DNA of 64,000 nucleotides. Origin: Niameybacter massiliensis. GTDB taxonomy: Bacteria > Bacillota > Clostridia > Lachnospirales > Cellulosilyticaceae. Made by a program: the position numbers and the translations under genes. Every line of letters starts with the position of its first letter. Position 1 is the stretch's first letter. Positions 24,838 to 33,252 of this stretch are shown one piece after another. Below the pieces are notes generated by a model that was given only the letters and a program-made list of their open reading frames with translations, searched no databases and had not been told where the DNA came from. The DNA lies in NCBI RefSeq assembly GCF_001282685.1, contig NZ_LN875035.1, positions 199,278 through 263,277 on the forward strand, given 5' to 3'.

Positions 24838-27207
24838 ATGGAAATAAACTTATCTGGATCTTGGAAGTTTAGACGTACTTCAGATTCAGCCTATCATACA
24901 GGTACTGTTCCTGGAAGTGTCTATTTAGATCTATTAAATACGGGTTTTATGCCTGATCCCTTTTTCCGAGATCATGAAGAAATCGTCTTAAACCTTGCTG
25001 ACTATGATTATGAGTATATTAAAACCTTTACAGTCGTTGACTTAGATTATCAAGAGCTTTCACTTCTATGCGAAGGTATTGATACTTTGAGTGAAATCTT
25101 TATAAATGGGCATGAAGTAGGAAAAACACAAAACATGCATAGAACTTATATCTTTGATGTGAAACCCTTTCTCATCAAAGGAGAAAATGAAATTAAAGTT
25201 GTTTTAAAATCACCTACTCGATATATTCAGCAATGCCATGAGCAAGAGCCTATTTTTCATCATCCAGGTGTAGTAGATGGCTATACTCATTTAAGAAAAG
25301 CTCACTATATGTTTGGATGGGATTGGGGACCGCAGCTACCTGATTTAGGTATTTGGAAACCACTTAAAATCATAGGACGCAATGCACATATCCTAGACTA
25401 CACTATTAGGCAACATCATACGGCTACAAAGGTATCTTTAGAAATAGATGTAAAAGCAACTCATGATTTACCTATCCAAATTGAAGTCATCTCCCCAAGT
25501 GGAGAAAAATATTATAGCGATGGCACTAAAAGTACACTAGACATTCATAATCCTCAAATTTGGTGGCACAATGGTTATGGTGCTCAACCTTTATATGATG
25601 TCAAAATAACTTTAGGAAAAGAAGATTGTAAAAACTTTAAAATAGGTCTACGTGAACTAGGTATTAAAAAGGAAAAAGATGAATGGGGTGAAAAATTCTG
25701 TTTCATTATTAATGGCAAAGAGATCTTTGCCATGGGAAGTAACTACATTCCAGAAGATAGCTTATTATCTCGCATGACAGAAGAACGTACTCGTAAGCTA
25801 CTAACAGATTGCGCTTTAGCTAATCACAACTGTATTCGCGTATGGGGTGGTGGCATTTATCCGCCCGATTACTTCTATGAAATTTGTGATGAATTGGGGC
25901 TTATTGTATGGCAAGACTTTATGTATGCTTGTAGCCTTTATAACTTTGATAACCTTCAAGAAGAAGTTATTGAAGAATCTATTGAACAAATCAAACGTCT
26001 ACGCCATCATAGTTGTATAGCCCTTTGGTGTGGTAATAATGAACAAGAAGAAGCTTGGTTTTATTGGGGGTGGAATGAAGAAATTGCACCTAAATATAAA
26101 AAACATTACCAGAGACAATTTGAAGAAGTCCTGCCTGAGCTTGTTCATCGGTATGATCCAGAGAGATTCTATTGGCCTTCATCACCTTCATCGGGTATAG
26201 ACTGTGATGACCCACGAGATGAACACCATGGAGATATGCACTACTGGACAGTCTGGCATGGACTTAAACCTTTTGAAGCCTATAAGGAGCATTACTTCAG
26301 ATTTGTTAGCGAATATGGTTTTCAATCCTTCCCTACTATGAAGACTATTGAATCCTTTACCCTTGAATCTGATCGTAATATTTTCTCTTATGTGATGGAG
26401 AAGCACCAAAAAAATAAACAAGCTAATAAAATTATCTTGCACTATCTAGCAGACAACTACCGCTACCCTTATAGCCTAGAACACACAGTCTATCTTTCAC
26501 AACTTTTACAGGCTGAAGCAATGCGCTATGGTGCTGAGCATTGGCGTAGAAATAGAGGTAGATGTATGGGTGCACTCTATTGGCAAACTAATGACTGTTG
26601 GCCTGTAGCTTCTTGGTCCGGCATTGATTACTATGGCAGATGGAAAGCGCTACATTATAAAAGCAAGCATTTCTTTGCGCCTATCCTCTTATCCGCTGAT
26701 CTAGAAGATAACAAAGTCCATCTCTTAGTAATTAACGACAGCGCCAAAGCTTTCACAGGTCAAATTCAATGGCAAATCACAAACGCTAAGGGGGAGTGTC
26801 TACAATTAGGACATTCATCTGTTTCTGCTCCATCTTTAGGAAGAAGTGAAGGTATAACTTTAGATTTTAGTGAACTTCTTTTGGATTATAATAGTAAAAG
26901 GGATAAAGTCTTTCAGTATACACTGATTCATGACAAAACTATTTTAAGCAGTGCTTGTCAATTATTTATAAAACCTAAGCACTTTAATTATGAGAATCCT
27001 CATATTAGTTTTAAGCAAATTAATGCACATGAAATAGAAGTCACCTCTACTGCCTTTGCACATGATATTATGCTAGACCTTGGTTCAAAAGATGGCATAT
27101 TTAGTGACAACTACTTCTCTCTACTTCCTGGTGAAGTGAAAAAAATCCATTGCACTGCAACTATAGACTTATCAGATTTAAAAGTAATCAGTGTGTACGA
27201 CGTCTAA
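24838..27207 (+). CDS. Glycoside hydrolase family 2 beta-mannosidase
   Basis: This 789-residue cytoplasmic enzyme has the GH2 layout. A jelly-roll sugar-binding domain spans about 1-180 (SGSWKFRR and TVPGSVYLDLL are typical of beta-mannosidases), followed by an Ig-like domain (about 180-275). The TIM barrel (about 276-620) has the acid/base at E402 in WCGNNE and the nucleophile at E492 in FVSEYGFQS. C-terminal beta domains follow. It cleaves terminal beta-mannosyl residues from mannan or glycoprotein oligosaccharides taken up by the neighbouring ABC system (inference). It is transcribed alone, divergently from the YesMN genes, and ends in a shared terminator. Confidence 0.92.
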   Translation: MEINLSGSWKFRRTSDSAYHTGTVPGSVYLDLLNTGFMPDPFFRDHEEIVLNLADYDYEYIKTFTVVDLDYQELSLLCEGIDTLSEIFINGHEVGKTQNMHRTYIFDVKPFLIKGENEIKVVLKSPTRYIQQCHEQEPIFHHPGVVDGYTHLRKAHYMFGWDWGPQLPDLGIWKPLKIIGRNAHILDYTIRQHHTATKVSLEIDVKATHDLPIQIEVISPSGEKYYSDGTKSTLDIHNPQIWWHNGYGAQPLYDVKITLGKEDCKNFKIGLRELGIKKEKDEWGEKFCFIINGKEIFAMGSNYIPEDSLLSRMTEERTRKLLTDCALANHNCIRVWGGGIYPPDYFYEICDELGLIVWQDFMYACSLYNFDNLQEEVIEESIEQIKRLRHHSCIALWCGNNEQEEAWFYWGWNEEIAPKYKKHYQRQFEEVLPELVHRYDPERFYWPSSPSSGIDCDDPRDEHHGDMHYWTVWHGLKPFEAYKEHYFRFVSEYGFQSFPTMKTIESFTLESDRNIFSYVMEKHQKNKQANKIILHYLADNYRYPYSLEHTVYLSQLLQAEAMRYGAEHWRRNRGRCMGALYWQTNDCWPVASWSGIDYYGRWKALHYKSKHFFAPILLSADLEDNKVHLLVINDSAKAFTGQIQWQITNAKGECLQLGHSSVSAPSLGRSEGITLDFSELLLDYNSKRDKVFQYTLIHDKTILSSACQLFIKPKHFNYENPHISFKQINAHEIEVTSTAFAHDIMLDLGSKDGIFSDNYFSLLPGEVKKIHCTATIDLSDLKVISVYDV

Positions 27208-27224
27208 CTATTTATAGGAAACTA

Positions 27225-27267
27225 AAAGAGCTACTTAAATGTCTATAAGACACATAAGTAGCTCTTT
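27225..27267. terminator. Bidirectional terminator between convergent genes
   Basis: AAAGAGCTACTTA (27225-27237) pairs with TAAGTAGCTCTTT (27255-27267), extended inward by TGTCT/AGACA. It lies between the beta-mannosidase and the amidase gene. Confidence 0.85.
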
Positions 27268-27296
27268 CTTTAATAAACTCTATTTAATCTATTTTA

Positions 27297-28286
27297 TTAG
27301 TTTTGATAATTAATATCTTGTGTAGATACGTATGGGAATAGTTTGAGTTCTTTGCCCTCTAGTTGTTCTTTATGCATATCTATAGCATTGATTCGACTAT
27401 TATCATGTGTTTTATAGTAGTAAATACCTTTTTCTAGATCCATACAAGAAGAATATAAAGTTGAATCTTCTAGTCCCTCTTCTGTAATAACACCACCTTT
27501 TACCATCTTTACATAGTCAAGCATATGGAAAAATTGAGTTAGTGCTTGCATATCATTCTCTATTGTTGGCATTTGAGATCTAATATAAGCAATTCTTACA
27601 AATCTTGAAACAGAAGCAAAGTCTCCTGGTATACCTAATGTACCTGCTCCAATACCTAAAGGTCTTAGTTCTTGGTTACTCCACATTGTTGCCTTAGGTT
27701 GATTTGGAGTAAGATGCATATATTCATTGAGGTTAGTTAAATGCCAGTCAAATGTTGGGTTATTGGTCATAACACCAACAGGATTATCATGAACTGTAAT
27801 TTTTTCTTTAGTTTTTTCAACTACTATAGACTTACCAGTTTTATCCGCAATCATCCAATGTAGCATCGCAACAGGTGTTTTATCATTAATCGGTACATTT
27901 ACAAATTCTATATTTTTAATTGCTTCTTTTACTTCATCCACTGTTTCATAGTTAGATAATACCCATTGGATAAAGTCATAAGGTGCAAGATTTATTTTAT
28001 CTGGCACTCGCTTTTCTTCAAAATAAGCATACCCTGCAAAATTTAAGCCTGCACAAGCTAATCCCGCTTCATTCATCGCATCCGCTATTGCAGGATGATT
28101 ATCGATAACGGTTCCCATACCAATAATAGCACGTTTATTGATAACCATATTACCCGTTACCTTATCTTGATATTGATAATTTCTTGGAATAATAATTCCT
28201 GATTGATTAAAAGTATAGGCTAAATCCATATTTCTTCCAAAAAAACATTTGTTTTCATTTGATTTTATACTTAATGCTGTACACAT
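27297..28286 (-). CDS. Linear-amide C-N hydrolase (choloylglycine hydrolase / penicillin V acylase family)
   Basis: This 329-residue N-terminal nucleophile hydrolase begins MCTAL, and removal of Met exposes the catalytic Cys2. Conserved family pieces are GRNMDLAY (about 17-24), the loop around NEAGLACAGLNFAGYA (about 69-84) and VGVMTNNPTFDWHLTNLNEY (about 171-190, with the conserved Asn and Trp). The family includes bile-salt hydrolases, penicillin V acylases and AHL or other amide hydrolases. The sequence alone does not say which. There is no signal peptide, so it is cytoplasmic. It is a single-gene unit convergent with the beta-mannosidase. Confidence 0.9.
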   Translation of the reverse strand: MCTALSIKSNENKCFFGRNMDLAYTFNQSGIIIPRNYQYQDKVTGNMVINKRAIIGMGTVIDNHPAIADAMNEAGLACAGLNFAGYAYFEEKRVPDKINLAPYDFIQWVLSNYETVDEVKEAIKNIEFVNVPINDKTPVAMLHWMIADKTGKSIVVEKTKEKITVHDNPVGVMTNNPTFDWHLTNLNEYMHLTPNQPKATMWSNQELRPLGIGAGTLGIPGDFASVSRFVRIAYIRSQMPTIENDMQALTQFFHMLDYVKMVKGGVITEEGLEDSTLYSSCMDLEKGIYYYKTHDNSRINAIDMHKEQLEGKELKLFPYVSTQDINYQN

Positions 28287-28382
28287 ATTCTACCTCACTT
28301 TATATTTTATTTATTAAACTATTCCTTAATAAGTCTCTCCTAAAAATTTTCTCTCATTCTACTTATAAAACTTTAAGAACAA

Positions 28383-29033
28383 CTACAATAATTTTAAATT
28401 ATCTTTATTTTCCTTATACTGAATAAACACTCCATCATAGCAATGAGAACTTTTTGAAGCTTGATATATATGATCTATTGAAATCAATTTATACGTTTTC
28501 GCATAACAATAGAGATAGATTCCCTCCTTTTTTAAAACATAGCTAATAGGAACCACTTCTATACTCATTTCTTTAAGTTCTAACTTCACAAATATCTTAT
28601 CTTCTAAACATGAATTAATTATCTTACATACTTCTTTTTCACTAATCGCTTGTTGCTCATCTAGATCAATTATAAATCTTTGTTCTAAGTTACTTAATAT
28701 CTGATCACATCGATTATGATTAACAAGTTTAAATTTCTCAATAAGATCTGATTTTTTTAAATGGCTTGCTATATTTTCAGATATATATAAGGATAATATT
28801 AAATCTTCATAATCATTTTCAGTTAATACATATTTAGCAATAATATAATTTCTGTCTAATTCTATTCCTCCACTTATCCCTCTATAAGAAATAATGGGAA
28901 TTCCAAGAACTGATAATTTATCTAAATCTCTTTGTATTGTTTTTGGAGAAACATTAAATCGCTCTGCTAGTTGTTTAATTGTAGTCTTAGAATTACATTT
29001 TAATAAGTAAAAGAGTATTTCTATCAATCTCAT
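28383..29033 (-). CDS. HTH/WYL-like transcriptional regulator (YafY-type), short
   Basis: This 216-residue protein has an N-terminal winged helix-turn-helix (about 1-60; TTIKQLAERFNVSPKTIQRD and YRGISGGIEL are typical of the HTH_11/DeoR-like part of YafY regulators). A degenerate C-terminal ligand domain follows, in which KEGIYLYCYA replaces a full WYL core. It is shorter than standard YafY proteins (about 300 residues). It lies 96 bases upstream of the amidase gene in the same direction and may regulate it (inference). The effector is unknown. Confidence 0.8.
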   Translation of the reverse strand: MRLIEILFYLLKCNSKTTIKQLAERFNVSPKTIQRDLDKLSVLGIPIISYRGISGGIELDRNYIIAKYVLTENDYEDLILSLYISENIASHLKKSDLIEKFKLVNHNRCDQILSNLEQRFIIDLDEQQAISEKEVCKIINSCLEDKIFVKLELKEMSIEVVPISYVLKKEGIYLYCYAKTYKLISIDHIYQASKSSHCYDGVFIQYKENKDNLKLL

Positions 29034-29155
29034 TGTTCTCTATCCTTTTCCACTTACATTAATCTCATATTTTGTTTTTTCTTATAAAGCATAGTATATA
29101 CAGGATTTTTTATGAATCAACCTTCTTTAAAAGGTTTCTTATCTATCATAAAACT

Positions 29156-29182
29156 AAAATAGGACATATATAGTCCTATTTT
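29156..29182 (-). terminator. Intrinsic terminator after the exosporium-type remnant
   Basis: AAAATAGGAC (29156-29165) pairs perfectly with GTCCTATTTT (29173-29182) across a 7-base loop. It has been kept although the gene it served is truncated. Confidence 0.65.
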
Positions 29183-29203
29183 ACACATTTTATATTTATT
29201 TAA

Positions 29204-29548
29204 TTATACCGTTGCAAAAGGTCTAATGAATATACTTCCAATATAGCTTATGGGTGTAGTTAAAGAAGTAGCCATTTTTAGCTGCACACGGCTATCTGTT
29301 GTTGCAATAACATAAAAACATGATGAAACTGAACAAATAGAATTATTAGAAGTCTCATAACTTGCTGCTGACGTAGGAAACATAATTTGAAGTACACCAT
29401 CAATATAAGGTGTTATCTGAAAATGATTACTTTGATTAGATGTACTTCCTTGAAGTGTATAGCATACCTCATAAACATAACCTGCTTTAACTGTTATAGT
29501 TGATCGATCGGCAGACAATGCTGTCAACCCTCCTACATCATATATCAA
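29204..29548 (-). pseudogene. C-terminal remnant of an exosporium/BclA-type surface protein
   Basis: The surviving 114 residues run from LTALSADRSTITVKAGYVYEV to SYIGSIFIRPFATV. They form a beta-sandwich pattern like the C1q/TNF-like C-terminal domain that caps collagen-like BclA and related spore-surface glycoproteins. There is no Gly-X-Y region upstream. In the same frame a TAA stop lies three codons before the first possible start (a TTG), with no ribosome site. It therefore looks like the tail of a larger gene that lost its front. It lies 56 bases downstream of another decayed gene. It could also be a short intact phage-tail-like or exosporium protein, which I think less likely. Confidence 0.55.
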
Positions 29549-29604
29549 GTTTTTTTACTACTAAGATCTTCATTCTCTTAAATAAAATAATTCTAAACTT
29601 TTAT

Positions 29605-30314
29605 TTAATTACTTTTTCGTAATTTATAACGTAGCCATACACTTCCATCCTACATTGCTCGTGTATTCTCAAGTTCAAAACTTATAGGTACACTATTACT
29701 TAATCCTTCTCTTTCTAAGAACAAGAACCATCTGCTGTTGCTGATATTACTATACTTACTTCGTCGCATAGCCCAATCTGTAAAAAGAACCAATTCAGCA
29801 CGCCCCCACCACCCAACATAAGTGTTTCAATCCCAAATAGATTATTAAGTTTCTCAAGTACCATTTCAAAATCCAACGTTTCTTCGCCTGCAATAATATA
29901 AGAAATGTCCAATCTACGTAAAATGCCTTATAGGCATTACTTGCTTTTTCCGTAAGTACTTCAATAATATCTACTGTCGTATTGATATAAGTAAGTTTAT
30001 TGCTTTCCCATCCAAGCTTGCCTGATGGATCAATAGAAATATAGTACATAGACGAAGTTGATCTAATAATATAATTTTCACTTAGAACACTAGGAGCCTG
30101 TTCATCTAAATCAGGCTCACGTAAAATGTAAAATTATCATCGGTTGTAATATGTCCTGATAGCTATCTTAGATGCTGATAATAGGGGGCTTTACCAAAAG
30201 CTATTTCATAAAATGCATCACCTGCACTCTTACCTTCTGGCGTATTCATATAATACCCCAGAATTTTTCCATCTAGAGAGGTCATCATGTGACAACGATA
30301 TAAGATCTATTCAT
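29605..30314 (-). pseudogene. RibD C-terminal / dihydrofolate-reductase-family protein, multiply disrupted
   Basis: Reading through the lesions gives a near full-length protein: MNRSYI, CHMMTSLDGKI, MNTPEGKSAGDAFYEIAFG, GHITTDDNFTFY, MYYISIDPSGKLGW, ISYIIAGEETLDFEMVLEKL, FGIETLMLGGGGVLNWFF and a tail ending DGSVWLRYK. Disruptions: frameshifts near 30297, 30119, 29921 and 29718, plus in-frame TAG codons at 30163-30165 and 29650-29652. The family consists of NADPH-dependent reductases related to the RibD reductase domain. Six lesions in about 700 bases argue against sequencing error and for a true pseudogene. It lies next to the exosporium remnant in a decayed zone. Confidence 0.85.
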
Positions 30315-30716
30315 TTTGTCTCATTTCACTTATACATTTTTATCCTACCATCAAACTATACAACTTAGAGTTAACTAAAAGTGCTTTATAAGCTACACAT
30401 AGAATCTATGAATTCAGAGCAAATGGAATAAGTAACGTGTACTTAGTATCACAACTATGATTGCTAACAGTAACTACCTTTGTATTTTTATAATAAAAAT
30501 TCTAAGTACCACTATTGTGATTTAATAAGCCTCTGGTATATATGTATTGTTTAAAAGGATTCCTTTAATTCAGTACAATCTCCTTATGCACATTAAAGGA
30601 AAAAAGGTAGGATTTTATTCCTACCTTTCTACATTCATTATAAAATATGTTTGTATTATTTTTATGTTAAATCTTTTGCACAATATTACCTATTATGCGT
30701 GATACATTCCTATTTT
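30315..30716. other. Non-coding gap with a terminator, no gene seen
   Basis: About 400 AT-rich bases upstream of the decayed reductase gene and after the glycosyltransferase stop. I found no open frame with a ribosome site and no recognisable protein fragment in any frame I read. The only structured element is the terminator at 30603-30628. Confidence 0.5.
30603..30628 (-). terminator. Intrinsic terminator of the glycan-synthesis operon
   Basis: AAAGGTAGG (30603-30611) pairs with CCTACCTTT (30620-30628). On the minus strand it is followed by TTTTCC and then T-rich sequence, about 90 bases after the glycosyltransferase stop codon. Confidence 0.75.
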
Positions 30717-32129
30717 CTATGATCTCTCAACTACTTTATTTTGGGCAGTTCTTTGAATCGTTCCCCATGTCTTTTTACTTTTCTTATAACCAATGAAAGC
30801 CATAACTCGAGTAAAAGATATAAGATATCGGAAAAATACATTTTCTAAGACACACATAATAAGTGCTTTAAACATATCACCCCAAGTAAGTTTCAAGCTT
30901 TGTACATAGGCGCATTGAGAAAAAGCCGTAAGTGTTAGGAGTATATTATAAAGAGTATAAAGAATAAAAAATTGTACCATAGCCTTCATATTTAATAAAC
31001 CAATAGAACATCCTAATACTATAATCAGTATCCCTGCTACCTCTATAATAGGTGATAATAGTTCATAAAATAAATAATACATATATGAAATAGCACTTAT
31101 CATCCCATATCTAGAATTTGCAAATACTTGACGATATTTGATCATACACTGGAGTAATCCTAGATGCCATCTGCGTCTTTGTGTGATTAAATCTCGCAAC
31201 CTTGTTGGGGCTTGACTCCAACAAACTGCATTCGGCTCATATTTTATAGTATAAGGGATATTATTGTTTCTACAAAATGAATGTAATTTTACAACAATCT
31301 CCATATCTTCACCTAGAGTATCTGTTGCATATCCTCCTACGGCAATAACTATATCTTTTTTAAAAAGGCCAAATGAACCGGAAATAATAAGATTACCATT
31401 AAAGTGATCTAATAAAATCCGAGACGCAAAAAAGGAACGCATATATTCCATTACTTGAACACCAATAATAGGCCTCCATGATAAGTGGTCTTTTGTCACT
31501 TCCCCCCTTACTATTTGTACACATTGGGCAATTCGCACTAATCCTCCTACGGCTACAATTTTATCATTTTCCAATAAGGGTTTCACAATATTTTCTAGAG
31601 AATCTTTTTGCAGCATAGAGTCTGCATCCATACATAAAAAATAGGGACTTTCTGCTGCATTAATGCCCATGTTTAAAGCATCACCTTTACCACCATTTTT
31701 CTTTTTAATTAGGGTAAGCTTAACTTTTCCTTTCTTAAATTCATAAATAGCTTCGTGAGTTTGACAAGGTATTTTTTTTCGAATAGGCCTATTCACCTCT
31801 TCCATTCGAAAATGATCTATCAATACTTGAGCTGTACCATCTTTTGAACCATCATCAATTACTATAATTTCATATAATTGATAATCCAAATGCATCAATG
31901 ATAGCACTGTATCAACAATAGTGACTTCTTCGTTATAAGCTGGAATTAAAATCGAAACTGGAAAATAAAATTTATGCCTAAGTTCATTTTGAACCTTCTT
32001 CATTCGATTGCGTTGATAAAGGCGATAGCCTCCACTTATTACACCAATCCATAAAAAAGTGGCATAAAAAATAAGATATATAATATAAAATATAGAAACA
32101 TAATCAAAAAACTTCTCTATTCCTATCAT
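30717..32129 (-). CDS. Processive family 2 glycosyltransferase (membrane)
   Basis: This 470-residue protein has an N-terminal membrane segment (about 10-33) and a GT-A domain with SILIPAYNEE (59-68) and VIDDGSKDG (D92-D93). It continues with MDADS (D168, D170), GED (273-275) and QRRRW (317-321). C-terminal membrane segments span about 345-450. The D,D,D,QxxRW set marks a processive enzyme that makes and exports a beta-linked polymer, as in cellulose, hyaluronan or poly-GlcNAc synthases. It is the last gene of a seven-gene operon and overlaps the HEAT-repeat gene by 4 bases (ATGA). The polymer made is unknown. Confidence 0.9.
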   Translation of the reverse strand: MIGIEKFFDYVSIFYIIYLIFYATFLWIGVISGGYRLYQRNRMKKVQNELRHKFYFPVSILIPAYNEEVTIVDTVLSLMHLDYQLYEIIVIDDGSKDGTAQVLIDHFRMEEVNRPIRKKIPCQTHEAIYEFKKGKVKLTLIKKKNGGKGDALNMGINAAESPYFLCMDADSMLQKDSLENIVKPLLENDKIVAVGGLVRIAQCVQIVRGEVTKDHLSWRPIIGVQVMEYMRSFFASRILLDHFNGNLIISGSFGLFKKDIVIAVGGYATDTLGEDMEIVVKLHSFCRNNNIPYTIKYEPNAVCWSQAPTRLRDLITQRRRWHLGLLQCMIKYRQVFANSRYGMISAISYMYYLFYELLSPIIEVAGILIIVLGCSIGLLNMKAMVQFFILYTLYNILLTLTAFSQCAYVQSLKLTWGDMFKALIMCVLENVFFRYLISFTRVMAFIGYKKSKKTWGTIQRTAQNKVVERS

Positions 32130-33250
32130 GACACTTGCCTTATCCTCTCTCTATCATTCAAAGCCATTGTTCTAAGCATATAACTTAGCATTTCACTTGC
32201 ATAATGATCAGCACCCTTTAGAATTTCATCAATTTCTTCACCAGTGATGCCTAAATGAATTAGCGCTATGGCTGCATTATGCCTTATGTACCAATCACTA
32301 TGATGTAATGCCTTCTTAAGTACTTTCATGGTAGTGGCTCCCGGATAATTTTCTAATGCCGAAGTAGCCACAATACCTAATATTACATTTCTCTCATCAC
32401 TTTCTTCTATATACTGACACAATTGCTTACCAGCAGGTTCATAATAATGCTTTTTGTAGTAACGTATAAGTGCTAGCCGAATCTCTATTTGTACATTTGA
32501 ATCATTCATCATCTCCCAAAAAAGTTCTGTAAAGTCTTCATCACACTTGGTGATAAATTGAATAATTGCAATAACCATCTCATCATCCCATTCCTTACAA
32601 GACTTCCATAATACTTGTGCAAGAAATTTCTGATTACCTGAAAAGGTTATAAGTCCATCTGCTAAAAGTTTAGAATGATGAAAATAGTGATGATCATTCA
32701 AAATCCTTAAAGCATTTTCTACTGCCTGTATATTACCTATACGATACAATGCTTGCAATACATTTTCTCTACAATAAACTGTTGTCTCAATTAGATAAGA
32801 AACTAAAATATCCATCATTCTATGATGTTCTTTCATATGACATGGCCAAAAGAGAGAAATCACATAAGCTAGATATGCTTTTTCCATATCCTCTTTTTTA
32901 CTATATTCCATCCCTAAAAATACAAAAATCGAAGTTATTTCTATAATGTAGTCATCTAATATATCTATCTGTTCGTCTTGCTGTTTTTGAAGTGCATGCT
33001 GAAAAGCTATAAGATGATTCAAATGAATAAGCTTCTTACATAGAAATTTTTTATGTTTTTCTGAACATTTATTTCCTTTTGCTAATCCTCTACATTGCTC
33101 CTTGATTGCTTCTTCCCAAAAGATTGTTCTCTTACTGGTTAATTGATTTACTTTCCTTTCTTGTACCTTATAAAATATACTATATGCTACTAGTGTTAAA
33201 CAAATGGTTCCATATATATATACGAGGACTTCAATACCTATACTCATCAT
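32126..33250 (-). CDS. Membrane-anchored HEAT-repeat protein
   Basis: This 374-residue protein has one N-terminal membrane helix (about 6-25) followed by a cytoplasmic all-helical solenoid. The clearest HEAT repeat, MKVLKKALHHSDWYIRHNAA, is at about 305-330. It carries no catalytic motif, so it is probably a scaffold or adaptor. It is translationally coupled to the glycosyltransferase (4-base overlap) and lies 2 bases after the TIM-barrel gene. I infer it assembles or regulates the synthase, taking a role that PilZ or other accessory subunits play in known synthase systems. Confidence 0.75.
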   Translation of the reverse strand: MMSIGIEVLVYIYGTICLTLVAYSIFYKVQERKVNQLTSKRTIFWEEAIKEQCRGLAKGNKCSEKHKKFLCKKLIHLNHLIAFQHALQKQQDEQIDILDDYIIEITSIFVFLGMEYSKKEDMEKAYLAYVISLFWPCHMKEHHRMMDILVSYLIETTVYCRENVLQALYRIGNIQAVENALRILNDHHYFHHSKLLADGLITFSGNQKFLAQVLWKSCKEWDDEMVIAIIQFITKCDEDFTELFWEMMNDSNVQIEIRLALIRYYKKHYYEPAGKQLCQYIEESDERNVILGIVATSALENYPGATTMKVLKKALHHSDWYIRHNAAIALIHLGITGEEIDEILKGADHYASEMLSYMLRTMALNDRERIRQVS

Positions 33251-33252
33251 TA

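Noticed and set aside
29715-30049. Two short minus-strand open frames as separate genes
   Set aside because: They are consecutive pieces of one RibD/DHFR-family sequence split by frameshifts, so they are reported as one pseudogene.
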